DNA from: CADEDH01 sp041394285
GTDB lineage: Bacteria; Actinomycetota; Acidimicrobiia; Acidimicrobiales; SZUA-35
NCBI GenBank assembly: GCA_041394285.1
Contig: JAWKIL010000028.1
Location: 1-64,000, forward strand
DNA length: 64,000 bases
Direction: 5' to 3'
The notes beneath the pieces are model-generated. The model was given only the letters and a program-made list of their open reading frames with translations, made no database searches and was not told the origin of the DNA. The position numbers were made by a program, and so were the translations under genes. Shown here piece after piece: positions 50,289 to 59,952 of the stretch; within the stretch, counting starts at the first letter, position 1; the number at the start of each line of letters is the position of its first letter.

Positions 50289-51349
50289 CGGCCCGAGCCG
50301 ACCGGGCGGAGATCGACGAGCCGCCACGGTCCGCTGTTGAGGGGGGCGATCGAGGTGTCGTCGCTGACCGACACCTGGCCGTCGGCGGCGATCTCCAGCA
50401 CCCGGATCGTGAGCGAGCCGGACAGGTCGGCCGTGTTCACCGCCATCGACCGGCCCGGGGCGTAGAGCAGGCCGGTGAGGTCCATCCCCTCGGCCAGCAC
50501 CCGGGACTCCGGATCGGTGGGGTCGCCGGCGGCGTAGAGCTGGACGTCGGCGGCCCGTCCCAGGCGGTTGACGGTGGCCCCGTCGAGCGTGAGCGGTACC
50601 GAGCGGCCGACGTAGACCACGAGCGGTGGGTTGACGATCGTGACGTCGCCCTGGAACACCACGGGCAGGGCCGGGTCGTCGCACACCACCGGCTGGCCGG
50701 AGCGGCCGTCGACGATGCCCAGGAACAGGCCGTCGGCCGGGCAGCCGGGCGGCACCCCGACCGGCATCGTCACCGGGTCCAGCTTCCGGGGCCCGTCGAC
50801 GGCCACGGCGTGATCGCAGCCGTCGCAGGTCCCCCCCGGCGAGTACAGGTCCTGCTGGTCGCCGGGGGGACGGCCGGTGACCAGGGCCACGCCGTTGGTC
50901 CCCACCCGGCCGGTGACGAGGCCCCGGTTCTGGTCCGACACCAGACGCTCGTCGGCGAACAGGGTGTAGGGATAGCGGGCGTCGCGCCCGACGGTGGCGG
51001 TGAGGGCCCGGGTGACGGGGCCCGACGTCGCCTCCGACCGGATCGTCCACTGGTTCGGGGTCGCCAGGTCGGCCCGGTAGCTGTAGTCGACCCCGCCGGC
51101 CCGGCCCGAGCCGGTGAACGCGGCCGACGCCCCGCGGTCGATCCGGGCGAACGCCTCGTAGACGCCGATCTCGGCGGTGGCGTCGGCCCGCCCCTGGTCG
51201 GTGGCCTGGGCCCCCTGGGCCAGGCTGCGCCGGGCGGTGGAGAAGGCCAGCGCCGCCAGCAGGCTGATCACGAGCAGCACGAGCACCGACAGGATCACGC
51301 TGCCCTGTTCGGCGTCCACCGGCGGCCGGCCCGCACGCCGGCTCAGCAC
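50285..51349 (-). CDS. PilX/GspK-like minor pilin or pilus assembly protein
   Basis: This 354-residue protein starts with a pilin-like N-terminus: EQGSVILSVLVLLVISLLAAL, a candidate cleavage after G16. There is no Glu at mature position 5, as in PilX/GspK-type tip proteins. The remaining region is beta-rich with Cys pairs (GTCDGCDHAV; PPGCPADG; VVCDDP), and LTLDGATVNRLG and LSGSLTIRVLEIAAD recall a beta-solenoid. The GTG start lies inside the end of the upstream gene (7-nt overlap). It is part of the minor pilin operon pilV-pilW-this-peptidase. Confidence 0.75.
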   Translation of the reverse strand: MLSRRAGRPPVDAEQGSVILSVLVLLVISLLAALAFSTARRSLAQGAQATDQGRADATAEIGVYEAFARIDRGASAAFTGSGRAGGVDYSYRADLATPNQWTIRSEATSGPVTRALTATVGRDARYPYTLFADERLVSDQNRGLVTGRVGTNGVALVTGRPPGDQQDLYSPGGTCDGCDHAVAVDGPRKLDPVTMPVGVPPGCPADGLFLGIVDGRSGQPVVCDDPALPVVFQGDVTIVNPPLVVYVGRSVPLTLDGATVNRLGRAADVQLYAAGDPTDPESRVLAEGMDLTGLLYAPGRSMAVNTADLSGSLTIRVLEIAADGQVSVSDDTSIAPLNSGPWRLVDLRPVGSGR

Positions 51350-51969
51350 GGCTCGGCTCCCGGGGGTCGGGTCCGGATCGCCCGCCGCTCACTGGCCGAC
51401 CTCAGCTGCTCCCCGTCGGGCACCGCCAGCGTGATCTCCACCAACGTCGTGCACCGGGCCAGCTGATCGGGGGTGGTGCGGGCGGGGTCGAGGCGGTTGC
51501 CGGCGGCGTCGAAGTAGCCGAACGGATCGGCCGGCCCCGGTTCCACCGACGGGTCGACCACGGCGCGGCCGGTGATGCGCAGCGACACCGGGTCGGCCTC
51601 CAGACGCTCCAACCCCGAACCCCCCACCGTCCAGTAGACGAGCGTGGGGGTGGCGTAGCTGTCGGTCACCAGCAGGGCCAGGGTGTCGGCCGGGCGCCCC
51701 CCGGCCGGCTGTTCGGCCGACGGGGTGCCCACCCGCAGGTCGGCGGCGATGGCGTCGAACGCCCGCTGGACGTCGATCTGGGCCTCGGCCCGGGTGGCCC
51801 GACCGCTCTCGAAGCTCGACACGGTCTGCAGCACCGCAACCAGGGCCCCGCTCAGCGCGGCGAAGATCGACACGACGGCGAGCACCTCGGGCAGCGAGGT
51901 GCCGGCCTCGGACCGGGCGGTGCTCCCCGGCCGTCGCCATCGCCCTGGCCGGCCGCTCCGGAAGGTCAT
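51343..51969 (-). CDS. PilW-like minor pilin
   Basis: This 208-residue prepilin has an Arg-rich leader of 23 residues and a cleavage site EAG/TSLPEVLAVV, with Glu at mature position 5. The hydrophobic helix SIFAALSGALVAVLQTVSS follows. The C-terminal domain contains SASERRAIRTRPP, with Cys near the end. ATG 51969 overlaps the upstream stop (ATGA). By order and features it is a PilW/GspJ-type minor pilin priming pilus assembly. Confidence 0.82.
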   Translation of the reverse strand: MTFRSGRPGRWRRPGSTARSEAGTSLPEVLAVVSIFAALSGALVAVLQTVSSFESGRATRAEAQIDVQRAFDAIAADLRVGTPSAEQPAGGRPADTLALLVTDSYATPTLVYWTVGGSGLERLEADPVSLRITGRAVVDPSVEPGPADPFGYFDAAGNRLDPARTTPDQLARCTTLVEITLAVPDGEQLRSASERRAIRTRPPGAEPC

Positions 51970-52463
51970 CCGGCCACCTGGTAGAGGCCGGTGTCCTGGC
52001 GGATCTGATGGGAGCCGCTGGCGTCGGTCCACGACACGAGCACGGTGGCCCACTTGTAGCCCTGGCTGTTGCGCACCGCGCCGACCTGGACGGGGACCCA
52101 GGTGATGTGGCGCCGGATGGCGTAGCTCGTGCCGCCGATGGCCTGCGTTCCGGTGGCGTCGACCCGGTTGACGGCGGCCGTGACCGTGGGCCGGCCCTCG
52201 AAGCGGGGCACGTAGCCCAGGCTGGTGAGGGCCACCCCCACCTCGGTGTAGGGGACCGCCCGGATCGATTCCAGCTCGCTCGACGCCAGCCGGGCCGCCT
52301 CTTGGCGGTGGCCGCCGGCCGCCTCGGTCCGGGCCGCCGCCCCGATCGACGCCACCACCGCCAGCACCCCCACCGCCAGCAGCATGGTGGCCACGATCGC
52401 TTCCACGATCGAGAACCCGGCCTCGCCGTCGAGGCGCGCCTGCGACGGCGCGACGCCTGCCAT
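51966..52463 (-). CDS. PilV-like minor pilin
   Basis: This 165-residue prepilin has leader GEAG/FSIVEAIVATMLLAVGVLAVV with Glu at mature position 5, like PilV/GspI. The ATG at 52463 gives a 16-residue leader. Seventeen nucleotides upstream lies a stronger start, GTG 52480 behind AAGGAGG, but in another frame; one base lost between them (for example CCGG from CCCGG) would join the two. It is first in the minor pilin operon. Confidence 0.8.
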   Translation of the reverse strand: MAGVAPSQARLDGEAGFSIVEAIVATMLLAVGVLAVVASIGAAARTEAAGGHRQEAARLASSELESIRAVPYTEVGVALTSLGYVPRFEGRPTVTAAVNRVDATGTQAIGGTSYAIRRHITWVPVQVGAVRNSQGYKWATVLVSWTDASGSHQIRQDTGLYQVAG

Positions 52464-52513
52464 CCGGTCCAATCGGCCACCGCGGCGCCTCCTTGAGGCC
52501 ACTGCGGCCTGGA

Positions 52514-52546
52514 GCGTGCGTGTGCGTGTGCGTGTGCGTGTGCATG
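52514..52546. repeat. GTGCGT hexanucleotide repeat (alternating purine-pyrimidine)
   Basis: Four perfect GTGCGT units plus GTGCAT form 33 bp of strictly alternating purines and pyrimidines in the divergent gap between pilV and pilM. It can slip in copy number and is prone to Z-DNA. Confidence 0.9.
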
Positions 52547-52610
52547 GGGGCGGCGGTGCCGGTGGGCCGGATGTCCTCAACCCCGGACGGCGCCACCCGA
52601 TGGATCCGGC

Positions 52611-54335
52611 ATGTCTCTCCCGCGGCGCACATCCAGCGGTTGGCGCCAACCGTGGACCGGGCGAGGGCCCGGCCGGGTGGTCGGCGTGGCCTACGACGAC
52701 TGGTCGCTGCGTGGCGTCGAGCGCCGCCGGCCCGGCCGATCGGTGGCGGGACGTCGGGACGAGGTGCTGGCCGCCGGCGCCGTCGAGCTCGATGGCGGCG
52801 TGGTGGAGCACGGTGAGATCGTCGACGTCGAGCGTTTCGCCGCCGCCCTCCGATCGCTCTGGCAACAGGCCGGCTTCGCCACCCGGCGGGTGGTGCTCGG
52901 CCTCGACGCCCGGGCCGCCGTCATCCGCCGGGTCGAGCTGCCGGCCCTGCCTCCGGCCGAGATGGCGCAGGCCGCGGCCTACGACATCGGCGAGCTGCTC
53001 AGCTATCCGGTGGAGGAGGCGCTGGTCTCCGCCGTCGAGCTCGACGCCGGTGGGCGAACCGACGGTTCGGCCATCCAGGTCGTGATCCTGGCCGTCCGCC
53101 AGGGGGCGGTGGTGGACCTGGGCCGGGCCGCCCGCCTGGCCGGGCTCCATCCGGCCGCCACCGAGCTGGTTCCGGCCGCATTGGTCGCTGCCATCGGGGC
53201 CGATCGGGGGCTGGCGCCGGGGAGCCTGGGTGTGGTTGTGGAGCTCGGGGCCGGTTCCACCGGCGTGGTGGTGCACGACCGCGGCGGCCTGCTGTTCTCC
53301 CGGGTCATCACCGCCGGTCTCGGTACCGGTGCGGCGTCGCTGTCCGACGAGCTGGAGATGGAGCTGGCGTTGCTGGCGGGCTACGCCGGCGGTTCGGCCG
53401 GCTCAGCCCCCGGCGGATCGACCCGGGTGCCAGGCCTGGCCACCGTGGTGGAGGGGGTGCGGCGGACCCTGCACTACTACATCACCGAGCTCGACGACCG
53501 GCCGCTCGACCGCATCGTGTTGTGCGGGGCCCAGTCGGGGGTCGGCGGCCTGGCACTGGAATTGGCCGAGACGTTTCCCGACGCTGCGGTCCTCCGCCAC
53601 GAGCAGCCGGCCTGGCCGGCCGCCGGCGGCGATCCCCACGCCTACGACGACGCCGCCAGCGTCGCGCTGTTCGGTGCCGCCGGCCGCCCCGATCTCCGGC
53701 GGTTCGATCTGGTGCCGGCTCCGGAACGGGCCCGGCGGTCCACCCGGTCCCGTCTGGCGGTGGGGGCGGCGGTGACGGTGGCGCTGGCCCCGCTGCTGGT
53801 GGCCGACGCCTCGCTCCGGTGGGCCGAACGGGGCGAGACGGCCCGGGAGTCGGCGGTGGCCGAGGCCCACGTGGTCGACCTGCAGGGGGAGCTGGCCACC
53901 TTCCAGGACGCCCAGGCCCGCCAGGCCGAAGCCGACCGGGCCTCGGCCCGGGTCGAGGCGCTGCGCCTCGACGACTACGGCCTGCCCACCGTGGTGCGCC
54001 GGATGGCCGAGGCGATGCCGGCCGACACGTTCCTGGTGTCGTTGCGGGTCCAGCGGTCGAGAACGGGCGAGGCCCCCACCGGCTGGAGCGGCCCGCCCCC
54101 GCCGGGGGTGTTCAACGCCACCGGCGTGGCCGGCAGCCTCAATGGTGTCGGGCGCTGGCTCGACGGCGTGCAGACGCTGCCGCTGGTCAGCGGGCTGTGG
54201 TTGTCGCAGTCGGCCCACGGACCGTACGGTCCCAGCGAGCAGGTGGCCGAGGTGTTCACGGTCGACGGGGCCATCACCGATCGGGCCGAGCCCGTCGCGG
54301 TGCCGCCGCCGGCGGCGGAGGTGCAGGCCCCGTGA
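52611..54335 (+). CDS. PilM-PilN fusion protein
   Basis: This 574-residue protein has an actin-like PilM domain at about residues 23-350: VVGVAYDDWSLRGVE, GLDARAAVIRRVELPALPP, VVVELGAGSTGVVVHDRGGLLFSR as phosphate loops, and RTLHYYITELDDRPLDRIVLCGA. It is followed in the same chain by a PilN-type region with the binding peptide RRFDLVPAPERAR, a membrane helix near 381-403, a coiled coil (EAHVVDLQGELATFQDAQARQAEADRA), and a ferredoxin-like domain. In most species these are two genes. The start is ATG 52611 or GTG 52680. It forms the pilus alignment subcomplex with the next genes. Confidence 0.85.
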   Translation: MSLPRRTSSGWRQPWTGRGPGRVVGVAYDDWSLRGVERRRPGRSVAGRRDEVLAAGAVELDGGVVEHGEIVDVERFAAALRSLWQQAGFATRRVVLGLDARAAVIRRVELPALPPAEMAQAAAYDIGELLSYPVEEALVSAVELDAGGRTDGSAIQVVILAVRQGAVVDLGRAARLAGLHPAATELVPAALVAAIGADRGLAPGSLGVVVELGAGSTGVVVHDRGGLLFSRVITAGLGTGAASLSDELEMELALLAGYAGGSAGSAPGGSTRVPGLATVVEGVRRTLHYYITELDDRPLDRIVLCGAQSGVGGLALELAETFPDAAVLRHEQPAWPAAGGDPHAYDDAASVALFGAAGRPDLRRFDLVPAPERARRSTRSRLAVGAAVTVALAPLLVADASLRWAERGETARESAVAEAHVVDLQGELATFQDAQARQAEADRASARVEALRLDDYGLPTVVRRMAEAMPADTFLVSLRVQRSRTGEAPTGWSGPPPPGVFNATGVAGSLNGVGRWLDGVQTLPLVSGLWLSQSAHGPYGPSEQVAEVFTVDGAITDRAEPVAVPPPAAEVQAP

Positions 54336-54973
54336 CGCCCCGGGCCGTGGTGGAGCTGGCCGGGCCGCCCCTGGCCGCCCTCGCCCTGTGGTTCGGGGTG
54401 GGGTGGCTGCCCCCGGCGATGTCGGGCGACGGTGAGCGGCTGGTCCGGGCCGAGGCCGAGCGGGCCGGCCTCCTGGCCGAGGTGGCGGCGGCCCGGGAGC
54501 TTCCGGCCGCCGCCGGGCCGGCCGAGGAGCGCCTGTCGGCGGCGGCGGCCGCGGTGCCGGCCGAGCCGCAGATCTCGGAGTTCGTGCGGCTGGTCGGCCA
54601 GCTGGCGACGGCCAGTGGTGCGGCGGTGGACCAGATGTCGCCGTTGACGGTGTCGTCCGACACCGATGCCGAAGCGACGGCGCAGCTCCCGCCGGGCACG
54701 TCGTCGATCACGCTCAGCATCGGCACCCGGGGCACCTACGAGGCGCTGATGGGTTTCCTCGACCAGCTCCGCCACCAGCCCCGGTTGGTCGTGGTGGACC
54801 TCATCGACCTGACGGCCGACGAGAACGACGCCGGCACCCTGGTGGCCAACCTCGAGGTTCGCATCTTCACCACCGCGGCGCTGGTGAACCTTCCGGCCCC
54901 GGTCGACCCGGCACCCGATGCCCCGGTCGATGCGGCGGCGGGCGCGCCGGACGGCACGGGAGGCGCGCCGTGA
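54332..54973 (+). CDS. PilO-like pilus assembly protein
   Basis: This 213-residue protein has an N-terminal hydrophobic helix (about 9-28), a coiled-coil region (ERLVRAEAERAGLLAEVAAAREL), and a C-terminal ferredoxin-like domain with GTRGTYEALMGFLDQLRHQPRLVVVDLIDL, the typical PilO strand-helix unit. It ends with a Pro/Ala-rich tail. The GTG start overlaps the pilM-N stop (GTGA). Position after PilN supports the call, though PilO sequences diverge greatly. Confidence 0.8.
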   Translation: MTPRAVVELAGPPLAALALWFGVGWLPPAMSGDGERLVRAEAERAGLLAEVAAARELPAAAGPAEERLSAAAAAVPAEPQISEFVRLVGQLATASGAAVDQMSPLTVSSDTDAEATAQLPPGTSSITLSIGTRGTYEALMGFLDQLRHQPRLVVVDLIDLTADENDAGTLVANLEVRIFTTAALVNLPAPVDPAPDAPVDAAAGAPDGTGGAP

Positions 54974-55212
54974 GCGACGGCGGCCCGTCCCGCAAGCTCC
55001 TGATCCTGCTCGGCCTCAGCATCCTGCTGGCCGCCGGCTACTACGGCCGGGCCCTGCTCGGAGGCGGGTCGGGCGGCGAACCGCTGCCCGACCCCTCGCT
55101 GGACGTCGTGTCGTACACCACCGAGCCCCCCGCCGGGACGGACGACGCCGTGGCCTGGGCGCTGCCCGAGCAACCCCGCAACCCGTTCCAGGCGGTACCG
55201 CTCGGCCCCTGA
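54970..55212 (+). CDS. short membrane protein, possible PilP-like
   Basis: This 80-residue protein has one membrane helix at about 10-27 (LLILLGLSILLAAGYYGRALL), then a short outside tail ending LPEQPRNPFQAVPLGP. The NPFQ text resembles the PilP region that binds PilN/PilO, but the protein is much shorter than PilP. The GTG start overlaps the previous stop by 4 nt, so it belongs to the pilM-N/O operon. Confidence 0.6.
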   Translation: MSDGGPSRKLLILLGLSILLAAGYYGRALLGGGSGGEPLPDPSLDVVSYTTEPPAGTDDAVAWALPEQPRNPFQAVPLGP

Positions 55213-55232
55213 TCCACCGACGGAAACGGGAT

Positions 55233-55273
55233 CTGTGGCGCCAGCGCGCAAAGAACAGCGTCCGGCGCCACAG
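55233..55273. terminator. hairpin between convergent genes
   Basis: Perfect 10-bp arms CTGTGGCGCC and GGCGCCACAG surround a 21-nt loop. The end of the left arm and the loop read CCAGCGCGCAA at 55241, as in the element at 11021. It lies 20 nt after the pilP-like gene. Confidence 0.65.
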
Positions 55274-55286
55274 CTCCCGGGGCGGC

Positions 55287-55817
55287 TCAGGGCTGACGGC
55301 CGGCGAAGGCCAGGAGCCTGGTCTGCGGGTCGGCGTCGGCCGGGACCTCCACCTCGGCCCCGAAGCGCCCGGGGGCCCGCAGGACCTCGGCCGGCAGGCT
55401 CTGCAGGCTGGCCAGGGCGGCGGCGGCCGACTCGGCCGGCAGGGTGGCGTCGACCCCCAGGGCCCGGGCCAGATCCCAGGTGTGGACCAGCAGGTCGGTG
55501 GTGGCCACGCTGATCAGCATGGCCTTGGGCACCTCACCCCCGAAGCCGGCGTAGAACGCCGTGCCGTCGGTGGCGCCGGGAGCGGCCAGGGCGGCCCGCA
55601 TGGCGTCGCGGGCGGTGGGCCAGTCGGCGTCCTCCGCCGTGCCGGCGCCCAGGGCCCCGCCGAACGCGGCCTGCACGCCCACGGCGTGGGCCACCAGGTC
55701 GCGCACCTTCCATTCGGCGCACGGAGTCGGCTGCTCCTGCGCGGCGTCGGTGGCGGCCTGGTAGCGCTGGTCGAAGGCGTCGGCGGCAGCGTTCCACAAC
55801 TGGTTGAGGTCTGACAT
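55287..55817 (-). CDS. TIGR03086-type DinB-like protein (mycothiol-dependent enzyme family)
   Basis: This 176-residue four-helix protein has PTPCAEWKVRDLVAHAVGVQ near residue 31. The W-x-V-x-x-L-x-x-H pattern is the family signature and the His is a metal ligand. A later segment LLVHTWDLARALG near residue 108 holds the second His. This fold includes mycothiol-dependent maleylpyruvate isomerases; TIGR03086 members are widespread in actinobacteria with unknown substrates. The start at 55817 follows GGAGGGG. Confidence 0.85.
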   Translation of the reverse strand: MSDLNQLWNAAADAFDQRYQAATDAAQEQPTPCAEWKVRDLVAHAVGVQAAFGGALGAGTAEDADWPTARDAMRAALAAPGATDGTAFYAGFGGEVPKAMLISVATTDLLVHTWDLARALGVDATLPAESAAAALASLQSLPAEVLRAPGRFGAEVEVPADADPQTRLLAFAGRQP

Positions 55818-55946
55818 GGTGGTTCCCCTCCACAGGGTTCGGGTCGAGCACCGATCTGGTCACTCGCCCTACTGACGAACGTGGGCACTTCGATCGACAC
55901 CCGCCGTCTGCATTTCTCCCCATCGGGCGCCGATCCGTACCGAACG

Positions 55947-58358
<2,412 letters not shown>

Positions 58359-58364
58359 GAGCCG

Positions 58365-58370
58365 ACACTA
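58365..58370 (-). promoter_or_regulatory. TANNNT -10 box of the P-type ATPase
   Basis: TAGTGT on the minus strand lies 6 nt before GTG 58358. Confidence 0.5.
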
Positions 58371-58418
58371 CCCATCACCGATGGCTTCTTCGTCGCCGTC
58401 GGCCCTGCCGGGGTGCCG

Positions 58419-59888
58419 TCAGCGGGAGTAGATGCGGACGTAGTCGACGTCCATCGACATGGGCCACACGGTCTGGCCGGAGGTCGGCCCGGGCCAGTTG
58501 CCCCCGATCTCCGGCGTGATCAGGAAGTAGGCGGGCACGGTGCCGAAGAAGTTCCCGAGGCGGTGGACCTCCTTGCCGTCGAGGTACCAGACCACCTCGT
58601 TCTGGGTCCACTGCAGGCCGAGGGTGTACCAGGCATCGGCGGGACCGGGAGCGTCGACCGCCCGTCCGTTGCCGGTGTGCTTGCCGTTGGCGTCGTCGAA
58701 ATGGCCGGTGAAGTGGAACCGGCCAGGGCCGACGTTCGGGTCGCCGGGCTTGCGGCCCACCACCTCGAGGATGTCGATCTCGGGGGGCCAGGCGTCGTTG
58801 GCCGGGAGCATCCAGACCCCCCAATGATGACCCTGGGACACGTTGGTGATCCGGATCCTCGTCTCCCAGTAGCCGTAGGTCTGGTCGTGGGACAGCTGGC
58901 CGCTGAGCATCCCGCAGGCGGCCTCGTAGTTCCAGAACTGGGCCCGGCGGTTCTCCGGTATGGGCCGGCCGAACAGGGTCAGCACGCCGTTGTCGACCCG
59001 GTGGGTCTCGATGCCGAGCGGCGGCCCGCCGGTACCGGTGAACTCGGGGTAGGCCTTCATGCACCGGTCCCCGTTGCCGGCCAGGCTCAACACGTTGAAC
59101 CCCACCCACTTGGTGGCCCAGTTGCCGTTGCCGTTGGCCGCCTTGTCCAGGCTGAGGGTGTCGAACTCGTCGTTCCACGTCAGCGAGTAGCCGGCGGGGA
59201 TGTAGGGGGAGCGGGCGTCGCCGCCGGACCCGCCCGCTCCACCCCCGGACCCGCCGCCGGCCGTGGTCGTGCTGGTGGTGGTCGTCGTCGGCTCGGTGGT
59301 GGGCGGGCCGACGGTGGCCGTGGTGGTGGGCTCTGAGGGCGGCGAGGCCGTGCCCGCAGTGGTGGTCGTGGTGGTGGGGCGGCTGGTGGAGGTCGTGGTG
59401 GCGGACGAGGCGGCCTTCACCGGTGTGACCGTGAAGTAGTCGATGACGAGGTCGACGTTGTTCCCCGGTCGGTTCGGGTCGTTGACGAAGGCCAGGGACA
59501 CCTCATGGCGGCCCGGTGTGGTCGACACGTCGAAGTGGTAGTCGCGGTACCGCCATCCGGACTCGGCCTGCACCGAGGCCCGACCGTACGACCTCCCGTC
59601 GATCGACACCTCCAGCACCGGGTCGACGCCCTGCTCCGAGTTGGCCCGGGCCCGCACCGTGAGCCGGTGGGTGCGGGCGGGGCCGAACTGCACGGAGTGC
59701 CCGATCCGCCCGTTCGACCACAGGTTCCAGCCCGGCCCGTCGGGGCCGCCCACGGTTCGGATCGACGCCTGCTCGGCCTCGACCTTGATCGTCGACGAGT
59801 TGGCGCCGGCGGCCCCTGCCACGACGGCTCCGAGGCTGAGAGAGGTGACCCCGAGGAGGGCCGCTACTGCTCGCTGTCTGCTACGCAT
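58419..59888 (-). CDS. secreted GH16 glycoside hydrolase with carbohydrate-binding module
   Basis: This 489-residue secreted enzyme has a signal peptide at about 1-29 (ALLGVTSLSLGAVVAGAAG). A beta-sandwich carbohydrate-binding module covers 34-155, with WNLWSNGRIGH and FVNDPNRPGNNVDLVIDY, like the calcium-dependent xylan-binding type. A Thr/Pro/Ser linker follows at about 160-222. The GH16 catalytic domain (225-489) has PPEIDILEVVG near residue 368, the ExDxxE nucleophile and acid. GH16 enzymes cut beta-1,3/1,4-glucans, laminarin, agar or carrageenan; the sequence does not fix which. The module is homologous to the ectodomain of the anti-sigma protein at 59953. Its promoter matches that of the sigma gene. 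Confidence 0.92.
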   Translation of the reverse strand: MRSRQRAVAALLGVTSLSLGAVVAGAAGANSSTIKVEAEQASIRTVGGPDGPGWNLWSNGRIGHSVQFGPARTHRLTVRARANSEQGVDPVLEVSIDGRSYGRASVQAESGWRYRDYHFDVSTTPGRHEVSLAFVNDPNRPGNNVDLVIDYFTVTPVKAASSATTTSTSRPTTTTTTAGTASPPSEPTTTATVGPPTTEPTTTTTSTTTAGGGSGGGAGGSGGDARSPYIPAGYSLTWNDEFDTLSLDKAANGNGNWATKWVGFNVLSLAGNGDRCMKAYPEFTGTGGPPLGIETHRVDNGVLTLFGRPIPENRRAQFWNYEAACGMLSGQLSHDQTYGYWETRIRITNVSQGHHWGVWMLPANDAWPPEIDILEVVGRKPGDPNVGPGRFHFTGHFDDANGKHTGNGRAVDAPGPADAWYTLGLQWTQNEVVWYLDGKEVHRLGNFFGTVPAYFLITPEIGGNWPGPTSGQTVWPMSMDVDYVRIYSR

Positions 59889-59893
59889 GGCAC

Positions 59894-59926
59894 GTTCGAC
59901 GGGTCAGCGGTCGACATCCTCGCGCC
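59894..59926 (-). promoter_or_regulatory. ECF-type promoter motif of the GH16 gene
   Basis: On the minus strand: GGCGCGAGGAT, 14 nt, CGTCGAAC, then 5 nt to ATG 59888. The same two blocks at the same spacing precede the ECF sigma gene (61545-61577). CGTC is a usual -10 core of ECF promoters. Confidence 0.7.
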
Positions 59927-59952
59927 GCGGCGCACAGCCGCGGGTGCGGCCG

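Noticed and set aside
52480..52632. Peptide with His-Thr repeats (HTHTHTHTH) from the hexanucleotide repeat on the minus strand
   Set aside because: It results only from translating the GTGCGT repeat, lies upstream of the pilV frame, and has no ribosome site.
59220..59410. Thr/Pro-rich repeat in the GH16 gene as a mobile or slipping repeat
   Set aside because: It is an ordinary low-complexity linker between CBM and catalytic domain in secreted enzymes.
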